Positions 1-8,561 of a stretch of 64,000 bases of DNA are shown in pieces. The DNA comes from Ectothiorhodospiraceae bacterium (GTDB taxonomy: Bacteria > Pseudomonadota > Gammaproteobacteria > HK1). Made by a program: the position numbers and the translations under genes. Where the stretch lies: the NCBI GenBank assembly GCA_024234875.1, contig JACKNM010000010.1, positions 124,001 to 188,000 of the forward strand. Direction: 5' to 3'. Below the pieces are notes generated by a model. The model saw nothing but the letters and a program-made list of their open reading frames with translations, made no database searches and was not told where the DNA came from. The stretch's first letter is position 1. The number at the start of each line of letters is the position of its first letter.

Positions 1-608
1 TCGACCGCGGCGGCGACCGCATCATCGTGAGCTTCCAGGGTAGCGGGCTCGACCCCGATGCGGGGTGGCTGCCGCGCGCCGACATCGCCCGTGCCGACGC
101 GGTGGTGGTCGACGTCCGCTGGCAGGCCGGCGCTCTGGCGGCGCTGGAGGTGGCACGCGAGGCGGGGCACATCGGCCTGCTCGACGCCGATGTCGCCCAC
201 GGTGCGGAGGTGAGCGAGCTGCTGGCGGCGGCGAGCCACATCGCCTTCTCGGCCCCGGCGCTTCGCACCCTCACCGGCGAGGGTCGTCTCGACCGGGCGC
301 TACGCCGGGTCGAGGCGCCCGCGGCGCGGCTGGTCGCGGTCACCGACGGGGCGCGGGGCGTGTGGTGGCGCGAGGGGTCGCGGGTGCACAGGGTGCCGGC
401 GCCGGCGGTCGAGGCGCGGTCGACTCTCGGTGCCGGGGACGTCTTCCACGGTGCGCTCGGCGTCGCGCTGGCCGAGGGCGCCTCGGCCCGCGACGCGGTC
501 GACTTCGCGGCGGTGGCGGCGGCGCTCAAATGCACCCACGACGCCGGATGGGAGGCGATGCCGACGCGCGAGGAGGTGGCGCGGGTTCAGAGGGTGTCCG
601 CGGGATGA
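1..608 (+). CDS. PfkB-family carbohydrate kinase, C-terminal part (5' end outside window)
   Basis: The reading frame is open from base 3, so the gene starts before the window; the GTG at 27 lies inside it. What remains is the C-terminal two thirds of a ribokinase-like (PfkB) sugar kinase. The decisive motif is the PfkB signature 2 segment STLGAGDVFHGA, with the GAGD anion hole and catalytic Asp, about 50 residues from the end. It is preceded by a VTDGARGVWW strand that fits the ATP-binding half. The family phosphorylates a sugar hydroxyl with ATP in the cytoplasm. The substrate (ribose, fructose-1-phosphate, sulfofructose and so on) cannot be told from this part. It ends 30 bases before the stop of the convergent minus-strand gene. 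Confidence 0.85.
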   Translation, partial: DRGGDRIIVSFQGSGLDPDAGWLPRADIARADAVVVDVRWQAGALAALEVAREAGHIGLLDADVAHGAEVSELLAAASHIAFSAPALRTLTGEGRLDRALRRVEAPAARLVAVTDGARGVWWREGSRVHRVPAPAVEARSTLGAGDVFHGALGVALAEGASARDAVDFAAVAAALKCTHDAGWEAMPTREEVARVQRVSAG

Positions 609-640
609 AGGCCTGCTGCGAGGCTCGCTGAGCGCACCGG

Positions 641-3600
641 TCAGGACGCAGCGCGCAGCGTCGACGCCTCGCCGAACGGGCGTGGACGGCCGACGCCGTA
701 GCCCTGCGCGTAGTCCACGCCGAGCTCGCGCAACACCGCCAGGATGGCGTCGTTCTCCACGAACTCTGCGATCGTGCGTTTGCCCATCACGTGGCCCATC
801 TCGTTGATCGACTTCACCATCGCTCGATCGATGGGATCGTCGACCACCTCGCGCACGAACATGCCGTCGATCTTCAGATAGTCGACCGGCAGCGTCTTCA
901 GGTATGCGAACGAGGACAGGCCGCTGCCGAAGTCGTCGAGTGCGAAGCAACACCCGAGCGCGCGCAGGGTCACCATGAAGTGCGTGGCGCGCGCGAGATT
1001 GGTGATGGCCGCGGTCTCGGTGATCTCGAAGCAGATGCGCTGGGGTGGGATCCCGGTGTGGTCGAACTGGAGGCGGATGAAATCGAGGATGTCGTCGTCG
1101 GCCAGGGAATGCCCCGACAGGTTGATCGAGCACAGGTGCAGGCGCGCGAGCATCGACGGCGAGTCGGCGAGGCGTGCGAGCGCGGTCTCGATCACCCAGC
1201 GGTCCAGGCGGCCGATGAGGTTGTAGCGCTCGGCCGCCGGCAGGAACAGGCCCGGTGACACCTGACGGCCGCTCTCGTCCTCCATGCGCAGCAGCAGCTC
1301 GTAGTGCTCGCCCTCGTCGCTGGCGGTCGGGCCGACGCCGACGATCGGCTGGCAGTCGAGGCGCAGGCGGTGCTCGTCGAGCGCGTGCTGGAGCTTGACC
1401 ACCCAGCGCATCTCGCGCTGGCGGTCGGCAATCGCCGCGTCGTCCTCGCGGAACAGGTGGACCCGATTGCGTCCGCCGTCCTTCGCCGTGTAGCACGCGC
1501 CGTCGGCCGCGCTCAGCACCTCGGACACGCTCGAGCTGGTCGCGGTGACCGGCACCAGGCCGATGCTCGCGCCGACGCGGAACACCTTGCCCTCCCAGTG
1601 GAAGCGGAACTCCTCCACGCAGCGGCGCAGTGCCGCCGCGACCACCTGGGCCTGCCCCAACGAGCAGTTCTCGAGCAGCACCCCGAACTCGTCGCCGCCG
1701 AGCCGGGCGAGGGTGTCGTTCTTGCGCACCACCTCGCGCAGCACCGAGGCGAGATTGCGCAGCAACTCGTCACCGGCGAGGTGGCCGCAGGTGTCGTTGA
1801 TGACCTTGAACTGGTCGAGGTCGAGGTAGCACATCGCGTGGACCACGCCCTCGCTCTGGCTGAGCGCCAGCGCGTCCTCGAGGCGCGCCTCGAACTCGCG
1901 TCGGTTCGGAAGCCCGGTGAGCGCGTCGCTGCGCGCCTGCTGACTGAGCTGCTCGGACAGGCGATGGGTCTCGGTGATGTCGGTGTAGGTCGCGACCATC
2001 CCGCCGTCGGGCACCGGATTGCCGCGCATCTCCACCACCGTTCCGCCGTGGAGCTCGATGACCTGCCGATATGGCTCGCCGCGCCGCGCCAGCGCGAGCT
2101 GGCCGGTCACCAGGGACTCGAGCGCCTCGGGATCGATCTCCGCGTCGTCGGCGCCGAGCCGGACCACCCGCTCCAGCGTGTCGCCGGGTGCGAGTGGTGG
2201 CACCGGGCTCGGTCGCGAGCCTCCGTCCAGCCCGAGCAACGCGGTGAAGCGCCGGTTGAACGCGACGATCTGCAACCGCTCGTCGACCATGAGGATGCCC
2301 TGGTCGGTGTGCTCGAGGATGGCCTCGAGCTGGGCCGACTTCACGCCGAGGGCCCGCTCCGCCTGGCGCCGCTCGCTCACGTCGGTGATCGAGCCGCGTA
2401 TCAGGCGGCGGCTGGTCGACGGCAGGCGGACCAGGCGGACCTCGGCCGGGAACTCGCGCCCGTCGGCGGTGATGTGGACCCAGTCGAAGACCGGGCATGC
2501 GCCGGCGACGGCGTGCTCGAGGTGCTCGCGCGCGGCCGTGGCGGAGGCCTGTCCGTCGGGTTGACGAACCGGGCTCAGGCGGGCCGGGGTCGCCCCCAGC
2601 AGGTGGTCGCGATCGAGGCCGAAGAGCCGCACCGCGTTGTCGTTGACGTCGATGAAGCGGCCGCTGTCCATGTCGAGCACCGTGATCGCCTCCGGGGCGG
2701 TCTCGATCAGGGTGCGGCAGCGTTCCTCGCTCTCGCGCAGGCGGCGCTGTGCGAGGTGGCTCTCGGTGATGTCGATGACGTTGTGCTGCGTCGCCACCTC
2801 GCCGCCCCAGAAGGTGGTGTGGACCACGTTGCGCAGCACCACGATGCTCCCGTCCTTGCGCACCGCGTCGATCTCGTACTCCGATGGCGCGTCCTGCCCG
2901 CGCAGCCGCGCGCGCTGGTACTGGCGCATCCGGCCGTGCTCGTGCGGCGCGTAGATGCGCTCGGTGGAGTCGAGCGCGAGGATCTCGTCGGCGGACTGGT
3001 AACCGAGGATGCGCGCGTACGACGCATTGGCGAACAGGGGCTTGCGGTGACGGTGGATCAGCACGCCCTGAATCGACCCCTCGACCATGTTGCGAAAGCG
3101 CGTCTCGCTCTCGCGCAGGCTCTCCTGGATGCGTCGCTCGCGCCGGCGCTGGGCGACCAGGGCCACGAACGCGAGCCCGAGCCCGAGCGCGCCCGCCAGC
3201 TCCAGCCGGGATACCCACCCACCGTTGCCGGTCAGCGGGCGACGCGGATTGACCACCAGGGCGTGGGCGGGGATACGGCTCGGGTCGAGACCGGCGTTGG
3301 CCAGCGCCTCGGCGTCGACCACCAGTCGATTGGTCCCGGTGGTCGCCGGCGGGATCGCCGACGGTGCCTCTCCGGCGAGCACGCGGCGGAGCATCCCCGC
3401 CGCCTGGCGGCCCTGCTCGTGGAAGCTCACGACCACGCCCCCCACCGCGCCGGCCCCGATTCCGAGCTCGCGCAGCACGTAGACCGGTCCCGGGCTGCTG
3501 CGGAGCAGGAGATCGAGGCCGTCGTGGTACGAGCGCACGGTCCCGTCGACGTCTCGGAACGCCGTCAGCCGGAGCACCGCGCGATGGCTGTCGCCGTCGC

Positions 3601-4270
3601 CGAGCGCCGCCGGGAGCTCCGACCACCGCAGCGCGCCGAGCGAGACGACCCGCAACGAGACCCCGCCGATGGACTCCGGTGCGGCCCGTTGCAGCGCATC
3701 GAGGTCGGCGCGCCCGCTCGGCGTGGTGTCGACCACGGCCACCACGTCGCTCAAGTCGGGGTCGAGCTGGCGCATCAACTCGAGCGTCTCGCCGATCGAT
3801 ACCGCCTCGACCACCCCGGTCACCATCGGGTCGGCGCTCGCCGCCAGCGCGCGCTCCACGTCGTTGACCGCCGTGAACACGATCGGCAGGTCGCCGAGGA
3901 GGTCGCGGTGCCCGAGCGCGAAGTCCAGCGCGGCGTCGTCGGAGGCGAGGACCGCGTCGTAGCGGGTGCCGGCGGCCATCGCCTCGGCGATCCGGGCCGC
4001 AATCCGGTCCTTGTACGACGGCGCGGGGTTGCGCTTGTCGTCGAGGAACTCGGCGTCGATCTCGACCCCGAGCGGGTCGAGCACGTCGAGCACCCCCGAC
4101 AGCAGGTCGGCGGTGCTGGCGAACGTCGGGTGATAGGCGAACAGCAGCAGAACGCGCTTCCCGGCGAGGCTCGGCTCCGCGCGTACCGGCATCGACATCA
4201 CGAGCGCGAGCGCGGCCGCGATCAGCGCCGCGCCGACCCATGTGGGCACTCGGTTGTGTCGATCCTGCAC
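641..4270 (-). CDS. Membrane sensor with ABC-type periplasmic domain, three PAS domains, GGDEF and EAL
   Basis: 1209 residues. A signal anchor (about 11-30) leads into a periplasmic ABC_sub_bind-type domain (about 38-345), then a second membrane helix (about 355-373). Three PAS-like domains follow (about 384-507, 513-640, 645-770), then GGDEF (about 779-940) and EAL (about 950-1205). GGDEF is intact at 858-862, with an inhibitory I-site RKND exactly five residues upstream. The EAL domain keeps the first catalytic Glu (ELLLRM, 991), NLSG, EITE, DDFGSG (1112-1117), the Lys of YLKIDG and QGYGVG, so both c-di-GMP synthesis and breakdown look possible. The ABC_sub_bind fold suggests a small ligand, perhaps an amino acid or purine-like compound, is sensed outside the inner membrane. 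The gene is monocistronic or first in its transcript; ATG start at 4270. Confidence 0.93.
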   Translation of the reverse strand: MQDRHNRVPTWVGAALIAAALALVMSMPVRAEPSLAGKRVLLLFAYHPTFASTADLLSGVLDVLDPLGVEIDAEFLDDKRNPAPSYKDRIAARIAEAMAAGTRYDAVLASDDAALDFALGHRDLLGDLPIVFTAVNDVERALAASADPMVTGVVEAVSIGETLELMRQLDPDLSDVVAVVDTTPSGRADLDALQRAAPESIGGVSLRVVSLGALRWSELPAALGDGDSHRAVLRLTAFRDVDGTVRSYHDGLDLLLRSSPGPVYVLRELGIGAGAVGGVVVSFHEQGRQAAGMLRRVLAGEAPSAIPPATTGTNRLVVDAEALANAGLDPSRIPAHALVVNPRRPLTGNGGWVSRLELAGALGLGLAFVALVAQRRRERRIQESLRESETRFRNMVEGSIQGVLIHRHRKPLFANASYARILGYQSADEILALDSTERIYAPHEHGRMRQYQRARLRGQDAPSEYEIDAVRKDGSIVVLRNVVHTTFWGGEVATQHNVIDITESHLAQRRLRESEERCRTLIETAPEAITVLDMDSGRFIDVNDNAVRLFGLDRDHLLGATPARLSPVRQPDGQASATAAREHLEHAVAGACPVFDWVHITADGREFPAEVRLVRLPSTSRRLIRGSITDVSERRQAERALGVKSAQLEAILEHTDQGILMVDERLQIVAFNRRFTALLGLDGGSRPSPVPPLAPGDTLERVVRLGADDAEIDPEALESLVTGQLALARRGEPYRQVIELHGGTVVEMRGNPVPDGGMVATYTDITETHRLSEQLSQQARSDALTGLPNRREFEARLEDALALSQSEGVVHAMCYLDLDQFKVINDTCGHLAGDELLRNLASVLREVVRKNDTLARLGGDEFGVLLENCSLGQAQVVAAALRRCVEEFRFHWEGKVFRVGASIGLVPVTATSSSVSEVLSAADGACYTAKDGGRNRVHLFREDDAAIADRQREMRWVVKLQHALDEHRLRLDCQPIVGVGPTASDEGEHYELLLRMEDESGRQVSPGLFLPAAERYNLIGRLDRWVIETALARLADSPSMLARLHLCSINLSGHSLADDDILDFIRLQFDHTGIPPQRICFEITETAAITNLARATHFMVTLRALGCCFALDDFGSGLSSFAYLKTLPVDYLKIDGMFVREVVDDPIDRAMVKSINEMGHVMGKRTIAEFVENDAILAVLRELGVDYAQGYGVGRPRPFGEASTLRAAS

Positions 4271-4409
4271 GTTCGACGTCCCTTGCGGTGGCGCGTGCGA
4301 GCCGCCGGCTGCCGCCGGCCGGGCCGACGTCGGGGCGGGGCGCGCGAGTCACCTCTGCGTCGGCGTATCGGCAGGAGCTGGTCGGGACTTGACGCCGGGC
4401 CCGCCGGTC

Positions 4410-5228
4410 TCAGCCGGTCTGGCGGCGGTGCAGGATGGGCATCTGGTCGAAGTAGGGGCGCACGATCGCGCTGGTCGAGCTCTCGAACGCCTCGAACGGG
4501 CCGTCGAAGAACACCCCCCCATCGTGCAGCATCGCCACCCGCGGGCGCAGGCGGCGCAGGAGGTCCTTGTCGTGGGTGATGATGACGGTGGTGCGAGGAC
4601 CGCCGTCGGGCGCGCCGGCGACGTGGGTGGCATGGATCAGCTCGTGGACCTGCGCCGCGCTGGTGGGGTCCAGACCGGTGGTCGGCTCGTCGAAGAACAG
4701 CACGACCGGGCGCATGGAGAGCGCGCGCGCCACCGCGAGGCGCTTGGCCATGCCGCCGGACAGCTCCTCGTGGCCGGTGGCCAGGAAATCCTCGTCGCAG
4801 GGCAGCCCCACCGCGGTGAGGACCTCGTGGGCAGTGGCGGCGATGGTGGCCTCGTCGGCGCCGGAGATCTCGCGCATCCACAGCGCGATGTTGTCGAGCA
4901 CCGTGCCCGAGAAGAGCGCGTTCCTCTGGAAGACCACCCCCCAGTGGGTGTGGACCCGGTCCATCTCGAGCGGGCCGAGCGCGGCGAGATCGCGCAACGG
5001 CGCGCCGGCGGCGTCGTGGTCGGCGACGAGGACGCGCCCGGAATCGGGCTCCAGCTCGCCGAGCACGTGCTTGAGCAGCACCGTCTTGCCGCACCCCGAG
5101 CCACCGACGATCGCGAGGACGTCACCCAGGCGGACGTCGAGCGAGACGTCCTGGAGCACGACGTGGTCACCGAACGCCTTGCTCAGGTGCTCGATGCGGA
5201 TCTCCAACGGGGCGCCGGCCGCGCTCAT
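4410..5228 (-). CDS. MlaF-type ABC transporter ATPase
   Basis: 272 residues, the full length for a single ABC ATPase. Walker A is GGSGCGKT. The signature is LSGGMAKR, the form typical of MlaF/Ttg2A/Mkl ATPases rather than the LSGGQ of most importers. Walker B is VVLFFDEPTTGLDP and the switch His is in VIITHD. In the Mla family this subunit powers phospholipid or steroid movement across the envelope with an MlaE permease and an MlaD MCE protein. No MlaE or MlaD gene lies in the window; the genes around it are a c-di-GMP enzyme and an asparaginase-like gene. It may therefore be a lone ATPase serving a permease elsewhere. ATG start at 5228; 80 bases separate it from the upstream gene on the same strand. 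Confidence 0.88.
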   Translation of the reverse strand: MSAAGAPLEIRIEHLSKAFGDHVVLQDVSLDVRLGDVLAIVGGSGCGKTVLLKHVLGELEPDSGRVLVADHDAAGAPLRDLAALGPLEMDRVHTHWGVVFQRNALFSGTVLDNIALWMREISGADEATIAATAHEVLTAVGLPCDEDFLATGHEELSGGMAKRLAVARALSMRPVVLFFDEPTTGLDPTSAAQVHELIHATHVAGAPDGGPRTTVIITHDKDLLRRLRPRVAMLHDGGVFFDGPFEAFESSTSAIVRPYFDQMPILHRRQTG

Positions 5229-5308
5229 TCGGGACTGACTCGGCGCCGGCAGACTCGGCGGGTGGCCGCCGCTGCGGCTTGCACGCTCAAAGGGTCACCC
5301 GCGCGGGC

Positions 5309-6310
5309 TCAATAGGCCTCGAACATGCGCCGGATCGCTGCCGGATCGCTGGTTCGCGACAGCGCGAGCATCAACAGGACACGCGCCTTCTGCGGCGTCA
5401 GGTTGTCGGCCGGCACGGTGTCGCTCGCATGTGCGACCGACGGTGGCACCACGCGGCCGCTCCCGGCGCGCGAGCTCTGCACCACCACCACGCCGCGCTC
5501 CCGGGCTCGCTCGAGCGCCTCGCGCTGCAGCGGCGTCACCAGCCCGGGCGCGAAGCCGGCCATCACGATGCCGCGGGCGCCGGCCTCGACCACGGCGTCG
5601 ACCCCGACCCCGTCGGCTCCGGCGTAGCAGTACACGACGTCGACCCGCGGCAGCTCGTGCAGCTCGGCGACCTCGAACTCGGTGTCGGGCGCATGACGTC
5701 GAGTCGGTGACCGGTAGTAGACGATCGCGTCCGGGTCGGCCTGGCCGAGCAACCCGAAGTCGGGCGAGCGGAAGGTCTGCAGCCGGAGCGTGGAGGTCTT
5801 GGTGACCTCGCGGGCGCACTGGATCTCGTCGTTGAGCACCACCAGCACGCCCTTGCCGCGCGAGGCCGACGCGCCGGCGGTACGTACCGCGTTGACGAGG
5901 TTCAGCCGGCCATCGGTCGACAATGCGGTGATCGGCCGCTGCGCGCCCACCAGCACCACCGGGAAGGGCACGCGAAGCGTGAGGTGGAGGAAATAGGCGG
6001 TCTCCTCGAGGGTGGCGGTGCCATGGGTGATCACCAGGCCGTCGAGATGCGGATTGGCGTGCGCGGTGTCGTGGACCGCCCGCGCCAGCGCCAGCCAGTC
6101 GGTCGGGCCGAGCGCGGTGCTCGGAAGTGCGACGAACGGCACCGGCACGACCTCGGCCACGCGCTCCAGCTCGGGCACCTCCGCCAGCAAGCCGGGCAGC
6201 TCGTGGATGCGCTTGCGCGCGATGTACTCGACGAGCTCCAGCGGGTGCTCGCCGATCGACGAGATGGTCCCGCCGGTGCCGATGATCGCGACTCGGGGCA
6301 GCGTGCTCAT
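5309..6310 (-). CDS. Type I/II asparaginase-fold amidohydrolase with altered active-site motif
   Basis: 333 residues, the usual length of bacterial asparaginases. The reading frame extends upstream, but the start is placed at the ATG at 6310: it overlaps the stop of the upstream oxygenase gene as ATGA and leads directly into RVAIIGTGGTIS, the first nucleophile loop (Thr15). The second conserved loop reads ITHGTATLEET. In characterised asparaginases this is HGTDT, where the Asp belongs to the Thr-Lys-Asp triad, so that Asp is Ala here. The triad Lys is kept in EVTKTST. There is no signal peptide, so it is cytoplasmic. It is co-transcribed with the PhyH-type gene. The fold is certain; activity on L-asparagine is not. 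Confidence 0.9.
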   Translation of the reverse strand: MSTLPRVAIIGTGGTISSIGEHPLELVEYIARKRIHELPGLLAEVPELERVAEVVPVPFVALPSTALGPTDWLALARAVHDTAHANPHLDGLVITHGTATLEETAYFLHLTLRVPFPVVLVGAQRPITALSTDGRLNLVNAVRTAGASASRGKGVLVVLNDEIQCAREVTKTSTLRLQTFRSPDFGLLGQADPDAIVYYRSPTRRHAPDTEFEVAELHELPRVDVVYCYAGADGVGVDAVVEAGARGIVMAGFAPGLVTPLQREALERARERGVVVVQSSRAGSGRVVPPSVAHASDTVPADNLTPQKARVLLMLALSRTSDPAAIRRMFEAY

Positions 6311-7143
6311 GTCCGATGATGCTCCCAGTCGGTGCCGCGATAGAGGATTCGGCGCTGCTGCTCCTCCGCCCGGCGATGGAAGTCCACCGCGATCGGGTCG
6401 AAGTCCTCGCGCGGTTCCGGCTCGTGCTCGAAGTGACCGAAGGGATCGCGCCCGCGGACCAGCGCCGCGCTGTCCCAATCCGCCGCCACCTGCCGCGCAT
6501 CGGGCGGGATGTAGCGGATGGCCAGCGCGATGCGCCGGTCGTCGCTGCGGTTGGGGTGCGATGCGTGGGCGATGCGGAAGGCGAACAGCGCCGCCTCACC
6601 GGTGCCCACCTCGATGTCGACCGCCGCGTCCTCGTCGACGTCGACCGCGATCTCCTGCCCGCGGGTGAGCATGTTGTGCTCGTGGAAGGTGTCGCGATGC
6701 GGCAGGTCCGGCCCGCGGTGGCTACCGGGGATCATGCGCATGCAGCCGCTCTCGACGGTTGCGGGCGACAGCGCCACCCAGACGGTGACGAGCCGGTCGG
6801 TATCGAGGCCCCAGTAGTGGCTGTCCTGGTGCCAGGAGACGAAGCTCGGGCTGTGGGCCGGCTTGATCCACCAGTTGGTGGTCCAGCACATGATGTCCGG
6901 GCCGATCAGGTCCTCCACCGCGTCCAGGATCCGAGGGTGGCGGATCAGGTCGGCCTGCCACTTGAACAGCAGGTGACTCTTGAACCGTAGCGAGCCCTTG
7001 AGCGGGCCGCCGTTGGCGGTCTCCTGCGCCTCGAGCCGGGCACGAATCGCGTTCGCCTGCTCGACCGATAGCACACGGATCGGATCGCAGAAGCCGTCAC
7101 CACGGAACTGCCGGACGGCGTCCTCGCTCAGCACCTTGCCCAA
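6307..7143 (-). CDS. Phytanoyl-CoA dioxygenase (PhyH) family Fe(II)/2-oxoglutarate oxygenase
   Basis: About 278 residues. The frame is open further upstream, but the TTG at 7143 has a strong GGGAGGG ribosome site seven bases away and gives MGKVLSEDAVRQF, the normal N-terminus of this family. The facial triad is visible: HQD in SWHQDSHYW supplies His and Asp, and the distal His is in FRIAHASHPN. The Arg after it (DDRRIALAIRY) would hold 2-oxoglutarate. The family hydroxylates small substrates including alkyl chains, ectoine and halogenated or amino-acid-like compounds; the substrate here is unknown. The stop overlaps the asparaginase-like start (ATGA), so the two are translated together. A pathway on an amide- or amino-acid-like compound would fit, but that is inference. 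Confidence 0.88.
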   Translation of the reverse strand: MGKVLSEDAVRQFRGDGFCDPIRVLSVEQANAIRARLEAQETANGGPLKGSLRFKSHLLFKWQADLIRHPRILDAVEDLIGPDIMCWTTNWWIKPAHSPSFVSWHQDSHYWGLDTDRLVTVWVALSPATVESGCMRMIPGSHRGPDLPHRDTFHEHNMLTRGQEIAVDVDEDAAVDIEVGTGEAALFAFRIAHASHPNRSDDRRIALAIRYIPPDARQVAADWDSAALVRGRDPFGHFEHEPEPREDFDPIAVDFHRRAEEQQRRILYRGTDWEHHRT

Positions 7144-7437
7144 CGCTACGCCCTCCCTCGTTCCGCGACGCGCGGCAGGCAATCCTGACCGCTGACGGGC
7201 GCGGCATCAACCGCACCTCGCGCCGTGGACGTTCCCTCGATCCGGGCCAGGTGCTAACGTACAGGCCACGTAAGCCCCATGCCGGCACCCCCTCGGGTAC
7301 GCTGGCGGGGTGCCGCGCCGGCGGTGAGAGAGGCATTCGAGCCCCCGCCACGGCGCCAATCGCGAGGCCCCGAATGCGCGACCGTGCGCTCCCGGGCGCG
7401 GCGGTCAGACGACGATCCGAAGGAGGAGAAGATACCG
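7144..7437. promoter_or_regulatory. Divergent intergenic region between the PhyH gene and tctC
   Basis: About 290 bases without a gene separate two divergent transcription units. Promoters for both must lie here. The most AT-rich patch is around 7252-7275 (GGTGCTAACGTACAGG), but I see no convincing -35/-10 pair or clear operator. The right edge holds a strong AAGGAGGAG ribosome site (about 7420-7430) that fixes the tctC start. Confidence 0.4.
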
Positions 7438-8442
7438 ATGAGAGATTTCACCCTGACTCGACGCGCGATGCTGGCCCGTCTCGGCGCTGCCGGCGCCGCC
7501 GCCGCGCTGCCCTGGTCGGCGCGCGCCGCCGGGTTTCCGGAGCGCGCGATCGACATCGTGGTGCCCACCCGCGCCGGTGGCGGCGCCGATCGCTCGCTTC
7601 GGGCAATCGCCAACGTGTGGGAGAAGTACCTCGGCCAGAAGGTCGAGCCAGGATTCTTCCCCGGTGCCTCGGGGCAGGTCGGCTACGCGCTCTACACCGG
7701 CAAGCGGGATCCGGACGCCTACAGCCTCATCTACGGCAACATGGGGCCGGAGCTGATCGGTTGGGTGCTGCAGAAGCCCGAGTACCGTTTTCCCGAGGAC
7801 TGGGTCTACTTCTTCCGCACCGACAACGAGCCGACGGTGTGCTTCGTGCGCGCCGAGAGCGAGTTCCAGTCGATCGAGCAGGTGGTCGAGGCGGCCAAGA
7901 AGAAGACCCTGACCGTCGGCACCAGCCGCCTGCCGCATCCGGCCTCGATCGGCATCCTCGCCCTCGGCGAGGAGACCGGTGCGAAGTTCAACCTGGTGCC
8001 GCTTTCCGGCGGCAACAAGACCATCGCCGGGGTGATGACCGGTGAGGTGGACATCGGCGTCCTCCCCGCCGGCGTGAAGCCGCGTACCGGCAACCAGTCG
8101 CGCATCCTGTGCGTGTTCGATCGCAAGAACCCGCTCAAGGACTCGCTCGACGGCGCCCCGACCGCCAACGAGGTGTTCGGCACCAACATCCCGTCGCTCC
8201 CGTCCTCGCGCGCCTTCGGTATCCACACCAAGGCGAAGATGGACCATCCCGATCGCCTGGCGGTGCTCAGCGAGTCGCTGAGCAAGACCTTCGCCGATCC
8301 CCAGCTCAAGACCGAGGTCGAGAAGGCCAAGGTCGCCTGGGAGACGATCGAGGCCGGCGACGAGGCCGCGTGCACCGAGTACGCCGAGGGCATCATCGCG
8401 CTGGCCAAGAAGTACGAGCCGCTGCTCACCGGCAAGGGCTGA
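7438..8442 (+). CDS. tctC: Tripartite tricarboxylate transporter substrate-binding protein (TctC/Bug family)
   Basis: 334 residues from the ATG at 7438, chosen because AAGGAGGAG sits just upstream and the protein then opens with a twin-arginine-like signal (FTLTRRAMLARLG, hydrophobic run, ARA cleavage). The mature part starts FPERAIDIVVPTRAGGGADR, the usual first strand and ligand loop of Bug/TctC proteins. The family binds carboxylates and other small anions in the periplasm and passes them to TctA/TctB. It is the first gene of tctC-tctB-tctA-hydrolase, the standard order. A 12-bp hairpin lies ten bases behind its stop. The ligand cannot be predicted from sequence. Confidence 0.93.
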   Translation: MRDFTLTRRAMLARLGAAGAAAALPWSARAAGFPERAIDIVVPTRAGGGADRSLRAIANVWEKYLGQKVEPGFFPGASGQVGYALYTGKRDPDAYSLIYGNMGPELIGWVLQKPEYRFPEDWVYFFRTDNEPTVCFVRAESEFQSIEQVVEAAKKKTLTVGTSRLPHPASIGILALGEETGAKFNLVPLSGGNKTIAGVMTGEVDIGVLPAGVKPRTGNQSRILCVFDRKNPLKDSLDGAPTANEVFGTNIPSLPSSRAFGIHTKAKMDHPDRLAVLSESLSKTFADPQLKTEVEKAKVAWETIEAGDEAACTEYAEGIIALAKKYEPLLTGKG

Positions 8443-8452
8443 GCGCTGCCCG

Positions 8453-8486
8453 CCGCGCCTCGCGTCACTCACAGCGCGAGGCGCGG
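8453..8486 (+). promoter_or_regulatory. Intercistronic hairpin behind tctC
   Basis: Perfect 12-bp inverted repeat CCGCGCCTCGCG / CGCGAGGCGCGG with a ten-base loop (TCACTCACAG), ten bases after the tctC stop. There is no T-run, so it is more likely an mRNA-stabilising or partial-termination stem that gives more binding protein than TctBA than a full terminator. Equivalent stems occur behind three other binding-protein genes in the window. Confidence 0.7.
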
Positions 8487-8561
8487 CACCGAGTCCACAC
8501 GCCTCGATGCCACGCCGCAGCGCCCGCCGCGGTCCGGCTCGGTCACCTCGAGAGACGATAG

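Noticed and set aside
1304..4579. Very long open frame on the plus strand opposite the GGDEF/EAL gene
   Set aside because: Antisense shadow of a high-GC gene; its translation is low-complexity and matches no domain, while the minus frame shows full PAS, GGDEF and EAL motifs.
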